Assembly: GCA_026929865.2 (NCBI GenBank)
Contig: CM049398.1
Coordinates: forward strand, 16,336,001-16,400,000
DNA length: 64,000 bases
Source of the DNA: Hyperoplus lanceolatus
Lineage: Eukaryota > Chordata > Actinopteri > Uranoscopiformes > Ammodytidae
Direction: 5' to 3'
Of this stretch, positions 1 to 12,700 are shown one piece after another. The notes below the pieces were generated by a model, which made no database searches, had not been told where the DNA came from, and worked only from the letters and a program-made list of their open reading frames with translations. A program made the position numbers and the translations under genes. How positions within the stretch are numbered: position 1 is the first letter of the stretch; every line of letters starts with the position of its first letter.

Positions 1-602
1 GCATCTATTGATTAAGACTCGGACATCATTATTAGCTCATAAATCAGTCTCTTATTCAGACATCCACACAGGTATAGTTGTGAGTGTTTGGCCACATGCT
101 GTTGAAAATTCAAGATAAACAGTACTATACTGTATTCAGCGGTGACAATTACATCAAGACAATAATCTTTCACAAAACAAAAACAAAGAGGACCAAACGT
201 GATAGATTTACTTACAGTACTACTTTGTTTGTTTCCCATCCTCTACAGTAATCAGATTTAATTTAAACAAAATTATCAAACATAATAAAGCTGTTATTGT
301 GTTGATAGCACTACGCTGTCACTTTTAAACACAGTGAACAGATGATCACACTCATCATTGCCTTCTCTCTATTAACGCGTCACCTCTGTCCAGAAGCTGG
401 TAAATACAGAGACAATTTCTGAAAGCATGAGATTAGGGCCCACGTCACTTTATTGGTTTGTAGGGCAGCTACTGACTATTTCATGAGTTTGTGAAAGTTA
501 CTGAAGTTTACACAAAATAAACAAATATTTGTAACAAAACAGTAAAGGAGTATAAAACATCTGTGCTACTGTGTGTTTTAGCGCTCCATCACTACTGCGT
601 AC
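1..602. other. PPP1R37 intron 7 (partial), no gene seen
   Basis: AT-rich intronic sequence. No further LRR exon with consensus splice sites was found here. Confidence 0.6.
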
Positions 603-758
603 CAGAGTCCAGGATATGGTTGTTGCGCAGGTCCAGGATCTGAATGTTGTAGTTGAACTTGAGCAAGTTGCCAAGTTGAGCCGAGTCCTGCAGACCGTTG
701 AGCTTGTTGTCGGCCAGGTACAACTCCCGCAGGTTCATATTCATCTTCAGAGCCGTAG
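603..758 (-). CDS. ppp1r37: PPP1R37 exon 7 (LRR exon, last one in window)
   Basis: The exon begins after a CCGGTACAG acceptor and ends CTCTG|GTACGC. It encodes ATALKMNMNLRELYLADNK followed by further LRR sequence (LNGLQDSAQLGNLLKFN, IQILDLRNNHILDSG), with canonical LxxLxLxxN spacing. Phase is 1 at both ends. The next exon, expected to start with LAYICEGL-like sequence, is not found in bases 1-602. Confidence 0.93.
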
Positions 759-3700
759 CTGTACCGGAAAAAATAAATGAAAAGGGAGACGGGTGAAAAC
801 GGGAATAGAGGTTTAATTTCTGAGATCATCCTTGGACATTGAAGGTGGGGCTGGTTAGAGAAACTCTTGCCCAGCTTACCCAGTAACATGAGCGGCCTCC
901 CAGACAGGCCAGCGTTCTCCAGGTGGAGGACTGTCAAGCTGCCACTGATCCTGAGCGCCCGCGCCACAAAGGGAGCCGAGTGGTCCAGCAAAGGAGTGTT
1001 ACGTGCATCCAGATACTGCAGAGAGCTCGTCTGAGGGGGGAATTGCCAAGAAAGATACAATAAAATGAGGTATGCTCGGATTCACAAATTCAGAAATCCT
1101 AATAGTGCCACCGAATTAAAGACCTTGTACTCGCGATGAAAACTATCTTGGCGCAGAAATTACACAACTATAAAGGGAATGGGAGTGTAGATGTACAAGT
1201 GGATCTTGAGAAGAGGTTGTCTCACTGTTTTTGTTTTAATGAGTTGAAGTAGAGGATTTCTAACATCTGTCAAACACACATTTCCCACCTCTGCATCATC
1301 TGTCGTCTAGTTGGATGCCTTTGATCTGTATACCTAATCCAGTAAGCTCTTGTTGAATGTAATTACAGCTGCTGTAGTACACCAATGACAACTCCGCTGA
1401 GAGCTTCACCAGACTCCCCAGATAAAACTGTATCCTCGCATGAACTCTTTCAAGTGAATGAATAGGATGACGTTTCCACACATTACTGCCCAGATAGAAG
1501 CACTTCAATATCATTTCTCATCTGCTTGATTCAATGCTTCACGCCCTCAGAGATTCAAGGACGTGCCCGCGTCAAAACATTAATGCGTTGAGATTTATTA
1601 GGCTTTTCTGAAATTAGCTTCTACAACTTTTTAAGCTACAACAAAACTGGAATATATGTGTGGGGTCTTTGTGCAGCTCTTCATTAATCACCAGTCACTC
1701 AATACTTGGAGAGAGCCATCCTTTGTAATTAAGAATTTGTTTTATTTCCCTCTAGGTGAGTAAGTAAGGAACTGGAAAACCAATAAAAAAGCCTCACTAT
1801 CAAAAATAAATTACTATTGATTAGAGCTTCTCTCTGCTGTAAATGTGACAGGTAGTTAACTGTAAATATCCACAAACTCCAAAATCTAGTAACTTAATAT
1901 ATTAATAATATTGATTGATTTGTTGATTTAATTAACTACAATTGCACATTTAATTAACTACACTCGGTTACACCTCAAACTGGTTTACAGTACACAATGA
2001 AAAAAATGGATGAAAAAATTAACCTGAATGACATTTGTTTTGGTAAAGTGGTTTTAGCCTCCCTATTCCTCTGACACACAATCAATAGTTCCTTCACAAA
2101 AGAACTGTTCTAAATAACCAGCAGCAGTTGAATCCTTGTGTTTTCTCACATATATTGCTTGGCAGGTGATAGTTCAAGATTCAAGATTCAAGATTACTTT
2201 ATTTTGTCCCGAAGGAGATTTGTCTTAGACGTACAGACTGCTGCATAACACATAACACAACAAGACAGTGGAAAAATAGAATACTATATAGAAAAATACA
2301 GTGCCTAGCACACAAGTGCTGACAGTGCAATGATAAAGTGCATACATACATACAGACATACATACATACAGATCTACAAATGGCATTCTACTAACGGCCT
2401 GAGTTCAACAGAGTAACGGATAGTGGAATGAATGAAAATTTATACCTGTTCAAATATTTTTTCTTGCATTTAACTGGGACTCTGTACCGTCTGCCTGAGG
2501 GTAGCAGGTCGTACTCAGAATGTAAGACATGAGAGGGGTCTGCAATTATTTTCCTAGCCTGTCTAAGTACTGTTTCCTCAAATATTGCTTGGAGAGTGGG
2601 GTGCTCCCTCACTCCCATCACTTTCAATGCTGTGAGAACCAATCTGTTGATTTGAGTCTTCCACTTCACAGTTAAATTACCAAACCAAACAGAGATTGCA
2701 TAGCGAATTATACTTTCGATCACCGAACGATAGAAAAGCAGCATCCCCTTCCTTTGGACACCAAACACCCTGAGCCTTCGTAGAAAGTGAAGTCGCTGCT
2801 GGATCCTAGAGCACACACTATTTACATGAACACTCCAGGATAAGTTATTGTCAATATGCACGCCCAAGTATTTGTACGAATCAACCTGAGCAATGTTAGC
2901 ATCTTGAATAAGTAACAGAGTGTGGTCCCCCACATGACCTGGGTCAAACACCATTTCTTCAGTTTTTTTTGTGTTAACTGTGAGGTGATGGTCCTCACAC
3001 CACCGTACAAAGTTGTTTACCTCCTGCTTATAAACAAGGGTGTTCGTATCATTATCCATAAGACACAGAATGGCAGTGTCATCCGAGAATTTAATAAAAG
3101 AGACACTAGGATGCCTACTGATGCAGTCATTAGTATATACTGTGAATAAGGGAGGAGAACTTACACACCCTTGAGGAACACCTGTACTTATTACTTTTGA
3201 CTGGGATGTTGTCTGGTTCACTCTAACCTGTTGGGTCCTGTTAGTTAAAAAAGAGTGATACCATCTGATGATATATGGATTAACAGACATCTGTTGAAGT
3301 GTACTGAGAAGGATATGTGGCTGCAAAGTATTAAAGGCGGAACTGAAGTCAACAAACAATAATCTGGCATAAGCCTTGGGGTTCTCAAGATGTTGCAGGA
3401 CTGAATGTGTTATAGTGAGGATTGCATCATCAGTGCCACGGTTATCTCTATAGGCAAACTGATATGAATCTAAATGTCCGTTTATATTTGACTTCAGCTT
3501 CCCCACCATTAGCTTCTCTAAGCACTTGACTACAATGGAGGTCAAAGCAACAGGCCTATAGTCGTTTTTATCTTGGGGGACCGCTTTTTTTGGAAGGGGG
3601 ATGATGGTCGCTTGTTTCCACAGAGATGGAACCGTATGCGAGTCCACTGACCTTTGATAGACAGGGGCCCAAGCTGGTGTAAGCTCCTCCGCACATGTCT

Positions 3701-6700
3701 TCAAAAGGAAGGATGAAACACCATCGGGGCCTGCCGCCTTGCTAGTGTCTAGTCTCTTAAACTGTTTTGTCACTTCAATGTGATCTATGTCTATTTTTGA
3801 GACATCATCCCCTGATGGAATGGTGCTAATGACCTTGTAGCATTCAGAAGAATGGTCATGTGTATCAAACCGGAGGTAGAAATTATTAAGTTCATTTGCC
3901 ATGGAACTGTCATCTGTTGAATACAGTGATTTCCTGGTAGGGATCATATTTGTGATAGATTTCATTGTGTCCCACATTTTTTTGGTGTTATTTGCTTTCA
4001 AGTCATTTTCAACGGATTCCTTATATTGCTGTCTTGCTGTGTTGAGTTTCTGGTATAGCTCATTTTGCACTAGTCTTTGTTGCAGATGATCCTTGTTCTT
4101 GAAAGCCAGCCTCTTGCGTTTAATACAATCCTTAATGTCCTTATTGATATACGACTTGTTGTTGGGATATATCTTAATTGTTTTATGAGGTATCACTGTC
4201 TCCACACAGAAATTAATATAGGCTGTAATGACATCTGTGGATGTGTTCAGATCGTGCTCGTGAAAAATGTCCCAGTCTGTGCTTAAATAGCACCCTTTCA
4301 ATGTTTCAATACTCTCAGTGGACCAAATTTTGACAGTTTTAACTAGGGGTTTGCTTCTCTTCAGTAAGGAACGATATATGGGAATAAGGTGAATAACATT
4401 GTGATCAGAATTGGATAACGGTGCCTTAGCTGTAGCTGTGTATGCCCTTTGAATATTTCCGTAACATTTGTCCAATATTTTATTGTGTCTAGTGCTACAT
4501 TTGATGTACTGATCAAACCCAGTTATGCATTTGACTAGTGGCAACTCATTTGTATTCCTAACAGTAAGAAATGTTGACTGACGTCAAAGAGCAACATAAA
4601 AGGGCACACACAAGACAAGCTAGACTTTGGGTAGCGAGCACAAGGCAAAAGGCTGAGTGTCATGTCTGAGTGCTGACAGGCAGCGCTGCACGACACGAGT
4701 TCAGTCGGAGATAATAATAAAGAATAAAAAGACAACCACAGAGGAATGATCGATCTTCTCCCTTGAGCACAGAGCAACTATTACCGGGGAAGAGGAAACG
4801 ACTTGACTGACCGGTTCGCTGGCTAAACAAAATACACATGTAACATTGCACAGAGTTTGGTCTTCAGACTGAAGAGCTTCCTTGCAGAAGACAAATCACT
4901 GCTTCTTTGATGAAAGAAAATAGTTATCTCAACACAGAAATCATCTTGTTTATACTCAACTTGTGATCTTCCTAATATTATTTACACTGCTCCGTGGAAA
5001 AGCTTATATGAAATGTAAACGGACTTTTAGAGGCTATGAGGCTGCTAATTGAAGCTTTCTTGTTGCAATTTTAATCTCTTCTTTTTATTGTTGCAGGTTT
5101 TTTTTTATTTTTTTTTTATCCATTGGTATATTCTACCGTTTTAATAAAAACATTTTTTGCACTTTACCCAAACAAAATACCACTACCTAGCTGTGTTTGT
5201 ACTAGTTTATTTATTAATGTATCTGTTCTAAATGTCTATGACCTAGAGCCAAAGGACTGCATTTTCCCTCTCTGTACTCAGTATTAAATATAGATCACCT
5301 TGAAACTAGAGGTCAAGTCAGGTCATATTAATGTCATTATTTAAATTTTTCTTGTGTATAATATCTGTTGTTTGTTACATTCAGTCTGGAAATGTATTTT
5401 ATGGTTTAGTCTCATTATAGTGGTTTTGTTTAATAGTATATTAAATACTTGTCTTTAAACATTTTGGACCTTTTTGGAAAAAAATGTCTCAATTTATCAT
5501 GTAGATGTAATCAAATACTTTCCTATTTTTTCTGCAGACAATGTCAATATTATCTACTGTAGGGGAGGACCATCTCTCACCTTTCTGATCATGAGAGCTG
5601 CAGCCTGCCATCCCCGGGTGCCAATGTGCTTGTTGAAGGAGATGTTGAGATGGGTCGCTGACTCGTAGTACTCGATCATATCAAACAGAGCTGATGCACC
5701 CTGAGAGGCACAAAGAAAACAGGAGGAACAGTTATGTCTTTTTAAATTAAAATCAAACGGGTAAAAACAAATGTCACAATTGGTCACAACACCCTGATCA
5801 GTCAATAAATCATCAGAAAATACGTTGATTAAAATTCCTAATAGGCCACGTAATTTTTTTGAATGTCTTTTTTCGTCAGTTCAATGGTCCAAAATCCAAA
5901 GTTTGACAGAGAAAGCTTTAAATCCTGTAACCAGCTCTTTTGATTGTAACATTACTATGACAGTAGCCTTCAATACATTTCAATACATTTTCTGTTGATT
6001 AGCTTTTACAACTCTATAGATTATTGACAAATTAACAGTAAATTAATTTGCAGAATATTCTTTTAAATAATTCTACAGTTCAGAACCAGAGACAACATTT
6101 ATTTTGATCTGATCAACAGTCTTTTGCTTCTTTGCTTTTTATTTATTTTTATTTAACATCATTACATAACAAGTTTTTAGCATATTTTAAAGAAACTACT
6201 GAGTCATCAGCACACTTTAGCCAACCATACTGAAACCAACACACATACAGCCAGTGATGAATTTGTGCCCCTGCAGTCCTTTTGGAGGATGAGATTAAAA
6301 TGACTGTGCGTATGCTTTTATCCTCTACTGAGGCTAATGAGAAGCAACACAATCAGACAGGCTGCTGTGCTGCATACTGTCTCATAACCTTTTCCCTATG
6401 TGTGTGTGTGTGTGTACACACTAAGAGACATTACAGAAATGTGTTTATCTTCAGGGTAGGGTAAGATGAGTCACTTTCAGCCCCGTAAAAGACAGCCTAT
6501 GTTAGTGTACTCTGAGCCTGCTCCTTAATACATGTCTTCTAAAACTATTTTCTCTCCCTTCATGTTCAAAATCATTCCTAAAACGCCACTACTGCAGAAA
6601 TGAGGCTCTGCCAAATCAAGAAGCCATCTACGGTACATCTGACTATCGCTTTCTATCCCACGCTCCTATTTTTACCTAATTTAGGAACACTTCCTAAATT

Positions 6701-9700
6701 TTTCCCTTCCTTTCATCAGAGCCCAAGGCGAGACACTTGTCTCAGACCCAGATGCTGCACTCTGGTGACTCAGCCACTGACTCATTCAGCTACTTCGTAT
6801 TCCCATTTCCGGGGCAGTATTACATGTTGGGTGAGAGAAGAGCGTATTGGCGCTTTTCCACCGCACATGTAGCTCGACTCGACTCAACTCGACTCGACTC
6901 AACTTGGTTTGGTAGCAGCACGGGTTGTTTTCCACAGCAAATAGTACCTGCTGAACGTGGGCGGGGTCGTCGTAAGGGGCTGAAAGCCTACTCCGGAGCA
7001 AAGTAGCAAAGCAGAAATTACGAGCAGTTGTTGCATTATTAACTGAACCAACCGCCAAAAACACGGATGAAAAATGTTTAAGAAATACCCCCCTTGTATC
7101 TGTTTGCTAAAAGAAGTAGAAGAATATTGCTACGGGCCATTAAAAGGGATGGTTGTTGTCCCGATGTGTGACTCTGCCACACAGTCAGCTGTAGGGATGC
7201 GTCACGTACATCCCTATGCACGTAAACACGGGCATGATAAAGTTGACTGTTTAGTGCTTGTTTCAGGATAGGTGTTTTCAAATGCAAGCCGTGTCTCAGC
7301 CTGAATATTTTATTGAGGTAATCAGTTCAGTCCGAGGCTTGTAATGTAATCGCTCACTATCATGTCTGTCCCAGCTGGCTACTATTTAGCCTAGCTGCTA
7401 GCTGCCCTACATGTCTCCTCTCGTATGTAAGTAACTTCCCCAACAACCAACACTGGGTCAGCTTAGCGACTATATGGAAAATAAATTCGGATCTGTGATG
7501 CAAATCAAATGAAAGAGAGCCAGAGAAGGCTGCACGCGGCGTAAATAGAGCTGTTAAGCGGAAGTGTCTTACTTCCGGGATATGGGACCTCTCGGCTCGA
7601 AAAATTACAACGGTAGTCAATGGAAAGAAATGTATTATTTTCTGGTCCCAGTCATAAAATGCCTTCGATTACACATATGTTTTGTGTGGATTTAGATGGT
7701 ATTTTTTCGTGCAAAGAATGGAACAATTTAGCGAGTAGAAGCTGGATACGGTCAGGTTTTGTGCAGAGCGCTTTTGTGGACTACAGCTCTTCGCTGCTCT
7801 TGACACTTATGATATACGTCACCACCACCCGCACCGCTTAGCTCAGAAACATGGCTGTGTCTTACCGCCTTCTTTCAATGACAAGACAAAAGTCTTCAGC
7901 GTGGCGAAAACCACTACACAAGTGGACATGTGGAGAGTTTCAATTTCTCGAGTGGGGAGATTGTTGGCGTTGTCCACGCCAGCCATTAGCATTAGCACTG
8001 TCAGTCGAGAAGTGGAGGGAATGTGTTGAGGTGACGTCACAGAGGCGACAAGACTTGTAGTTGTTCTCGTAACATTTTTTCAAAAGCCGTTAGACGAATA
8101 ATCATACAACATACCGTCAAACTCCTCACATGAAAAATGATCATTTAGACCCATACAAAACATATATGTAATCCAAGGCATTTAATGACTGGGACCAGAA
8201 AATAGTAGATTACTTTCCATAGACTCCCATTAATTTTTTTTCAGCCGAGAGGTCCCATGCCCCGTAATTCCGCCACTTCCGCTTAACAGCTCTATACCAA
8301 TGGGTTGGCCACATGTCCATGCTGGCTGCTCGGAGAAGGCAGCATCCTGGGGGCCTGGTCCAAGCGAGCTGAGCCGATGCTAAAAGGTGACGTCGGCAGA
8401 CGGCCGGCCACTGATTGGCCAGAGACTATTGTCTGGCCAATCAGTGGCCAGAGACTACCGGCTTCATTCTGTTGTTTATTCTCCCCAACTCTCCGGGACT
8501 TTTGAGTGTATTGAGCTGTTAAGCGGAAGTGGCGGAATTACGGGGCATGGGACCTCTCGGCTGAAAAAAAATTAATGGGAGTCTATGGAAAGTAATCTAC
8601 TATTTTCTGGTCCCAGTCATTAAATGCCTTGGATTACATATATGTTTTGTATGGGTCTAAATGATCATTTTTCATGTGAGGAGTTTGACGGTATGTTGTA
8701 TGATTATTCGTCTAACGGCTTTTGAAAAAATGTTACGAGAACAACTACAAGTCTTGTCGCCTCTGTGACGTCACCTCAACACATTCCCTCCACTTCTCGA
8801 CTGACAGTGCTAATGCTAATGCTAATGGCTGGCGTGGACAACGCCAACAATCTCCCCACTCGAGAAATTGAAACTCTCCACATGTCCACTTGTGTAGTGG
8901 TTTTCGCCACGCTGAAGACTTTTGTCTTGTCATTGAAAGAAGGCGGTAAAGTGCATTAAAGACACAGCCATGTTTCTGAGCTAAGCGGTGCGGGTGGTGG
9001 TGACGTATATCATAAGTGTCAAGAGCAGCGAAGAGCTGTAGTCCACAAAAGGCTCTGCACAAAACCTGACCGTATCCAGCTTCTACTCGCTAAATTGTTC
9101 CATTCTTTGACGAAAAATACCATCTAAATCCATACAAAACATATGTGTAATCGAAGGCATTTTATGACTGGGACCAGAAAATAATACATTTCTTTCCATT
9201 GACTACCGTTGTAATTTTTCGAGCCGAGAGGTCCCATATCCCGGAAGTAAGACACTTCCGCTTAACAGCTCTATTGCATGGTAAGGGGTGGAGCTTATTT
9301 TCATGCGGCCCGTAGGCAGATGTCCCTGTCCACACAGTATAAGCGGCGAACAAGATTGTGTCTCTGCACATTTTTTCTGGATATCAATCATAGGCTCATA
9401 CTTAACTTTAGACCATATACTATTAAAATGTATGTTTTCTCATTTCAAAACGCCACCTCAAGCGTTTTATTAGCCCAACGGCTTTTAACGGCTTTCAGTT
9501 TGTTTTCGCCAGGCTAGATGCTACAGAACGAGACACCCGCCTCCAGTCCGCTACGCTTGCCGCCATCTTTCTTGATAGGTCCATAATGCCGCTACGTCTA
9601 TGCTACGTCATGCTTTGGGCCGTATGGAATTTCCGGATTATACTTCCTTGTTGCTTCTCTGCGCCTATGAGCAGCTTTCATAGGAATGAATGGGCGCCAT

Positions 9701-12700
9701 GTTTCAATACGGTGTCCATTTCTTTATATGTCCATGGCTTGGACCCTAGAGCGAGGCGATACCAAAAAGATAGTAAGATAGTTGTAAAGATCCCAATGTT
9801 TCTTTGTACAGTTAAATCACAAGAAGAGCCAATTCTCCAACAGATTCATTTGGGATAAATTGTGTAAATACATTAAATATTAGTTATTATGATGAGAAGC
9901 CGTGCAGGGTTGTTTTTTTATACACAAAGCAAAATGCAAGCTGTTAACGTTCATGAACAATATTTTACATAATTTTAAAACAGTTTGACAGACACAAACG
10001 CACACCAGATCTTTGCATAAACCAAACAAATTGTGTGTGAGTGACATATGGCGCTTTTCCACCGCATGGTATCAGCTCGACTCGACTCGCATTTTTGGCT
10101 TTTCCACCGCAATTTCATGGTACCTGGTACCACGTAGCGGCTGCTTTTTTGGTATCGCCTCGCTCTAGGGTCCAAGCCATGGACATATAAAGAAATGGAC
10201 ACCGTATTGAAACATGGCGCCCATTCATTCCTATGAAAGCTGCTCATAGGCGCAGAGAAGCAACAAGGAAGTATAATCCGGAAATTCCATACGGCCCAAA
10301 GCATGACGTAGCATAGACGTAGCGGCATTATGGACCTATCAAGAAAGATGGCGGCAAGCGTAGCGGACTGGAGGCGGGTGTCTCGTTCTGTAGCATCTAG
10401 CCTGGCGAAAACAAACTGAAAGCCGTTAAAAGCCGTTGGGCTAATAAAACGCTTGAGGTGGCGTTTTGAAATGAGAAAACATACATTTTAATAGTATATG
10501 GTCTAAAGTTAAGTATGAGCCTATGATTGATATCCAGAAAAAATACACCATGTAAACATCTGGTCAATGATCAAACTCCGTTGTAATTTTTCTCTACTTA
10601 TGACATCTATTGCAGCATGTCCGTCCTGGGAGAGGGATCCCTGAGATTTCTATTTTTTTTTTAAATCCCGGCAAAGGTTTTTTTCTCAGCCGAGCTAAGG
10701 GTGTAAGGGCAGGGTGTCATATTGTATGGAATGTAAAGCCCACTGAGGCAAATGTCTATTTGTGATATTGGGCTATACAAATAAAACTGATTTGATGGTT
10801 TTATTTTATTCAACTTAGAAAGTGGGAGAAACCTAAAATAACCTCAGAAATGTAAGGAGAAGAAGCACTCTCTAACACAAAAATAATAGTCCTTCCACTG
10901 AAACACTGTTATGGCTGAACACAATCATACCAAATATGGTTGTTGGTAAAATATAGCCTAGACGTTTGTTAAACTGTTGTAAATATAAGCTCTCAAGACG
11001 GATATTATGTGGGGTACCTTTTAAAAAAAATTCAAGGTTTAAATGCTAGCAGTCTCTTTCTTCCTTGCATTTGTTGATTGAATTTCCACTACCAATTGTC
11101 AATCGGTGGAAGAGTGTTAAATGTGTCCTGTCAGCTGCGTGCAGGTGCAAGAGTGTCCAACAACAATTCAAACAAAATAGGAAACTCCTCCTAAAACAAA
11201 TCTACATATTGCTCTTTGTGGTCAAAAACTCAAAAGGGTTGATTTAAATCATATTGACTTTCACGAAAATCAAGTTTAACATTTAAATACCCAAATTTAG
11301 TAAAGTCCCAAGTGTCTGTAAAGAATGAACCACAAGTAACAGAACAGTGTGCAGGAAAACAGCAGGAGATTGGGGCCTAAACAATTATTTGGGTAAGGGT
11401 GAAAACACTGACACAACTGTAAGACAGGAATGAAAAAATTAGTATTAGTTAAAGTGACCCTTCCTACCATGAAGGAACGTATCATGTGTGACTCTGGCTA
11501 AAGGCAGAGCTTGTGTCAGTGTGTGATACAGTACTGTACAGTATATTTACTGCCCTTTGTGACAGGAAGTGGTCAGAGCCCGTGTCCCTCTGCACACTGC
11601 AGCACTGTCCGTATCTGTACGTGTCTGCAGCCCAAACATCCCTAATAGTGTTTACACAAGTGGACATCTGGAGTAATCAAAAAAGCCATGACAAACACTC
11701 CACATCCTGCCAAAGCAGTAAGAGTGAAAAAGGGCAGAAAACGACAGTGAGAAAGGCATGAATTGAGTTTAGGATGAAAGATGGATTGATGCTAGCTGCA
11801 CTGAGAGAAATTAACGGTGGGAATGAGACAGAGACAGATTTAAAAAAGGCAGGATCTTCTTACATCTTCATCCAAGTTGGTCTGCTCCAGGTCTATCACT
11901 TTAAACTGGACCCTCTTCAAAATCTCTTCCAGAGACTCACATGCTTTGTAGTCGAGCTTCTCACCTGAAGATACACACATTTGGTCAGTTAACAGTTTTG
12001 TGGCAGCACATTATACATTCATTCATAAAACATAAGTTTAAAAAAAGATGTGATGATTCACACCCGTTAAATTTAAAGTGCTGAGTCTGACTGTCAGGCT
12101 GTGGTTGTTGGTGCTTACCTTTAAGATCTAAGCATTCATTCCGCAGCGTAAGGTCTTTCAGTTCCTACACAGACAGAGAGAATCAGTGTCAGTAAAAGCT
12201 GAATTAGTGTATTAACGGACTGAAGTAAACTTTTAATTTCACATGTTGAAACTTTTACATCACACACAAGGCATTTCAATAGATTAGTATTGGAGATAAA
12301 ACACAGATCTTGCAAAGTTAAAGAAAAGCATCAGCAGAACCTGTTGTTGAACTCAGCTGTGGTGTGTTCCTGCAATACTGTATATTGTATATGTGTGTCA
12401 TTGTGCACTTAACCCCAAAACTGCTCCAGGGACGCTGCACTGATGCTGTCCCTGCTGCACTATGAACCCTTCTGGGAGAGATATGTGGAAAGTGCAAATT
12501 TCGATAGCCTTGTGTACAATGAAAATAAAGTAGCTAAAAAAATATAATCAAAATATTGATCAAGACTCCTTGATGTCAACAGGTAGATAAAGAGGGATTC
12601 TGTGTGCATTGTTGGTGGGCAGGTAATCGAGAGTAACAGTAACTGTGACTACATTCAAGTTAAGGTGGAAATAGTTTTTAACATGACAGCATGGCAAAGT

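Noticed and set aside
7851..9062. Mirrored open frames (RLLSMTRQKSSAWRK...) on both strands as a conserved gene
   Set aside because: They are the two arms of an inverted repeat, so the similarity comes from duplication. No domain and no purifying-selection evidence.
9586..10328. Duplicated frame MPLRLCYVMLWAVW... as a gene pair
   Set aside because: Explained fully by the 398-bp inverted repeat. The frames diverge at once outside the arms.
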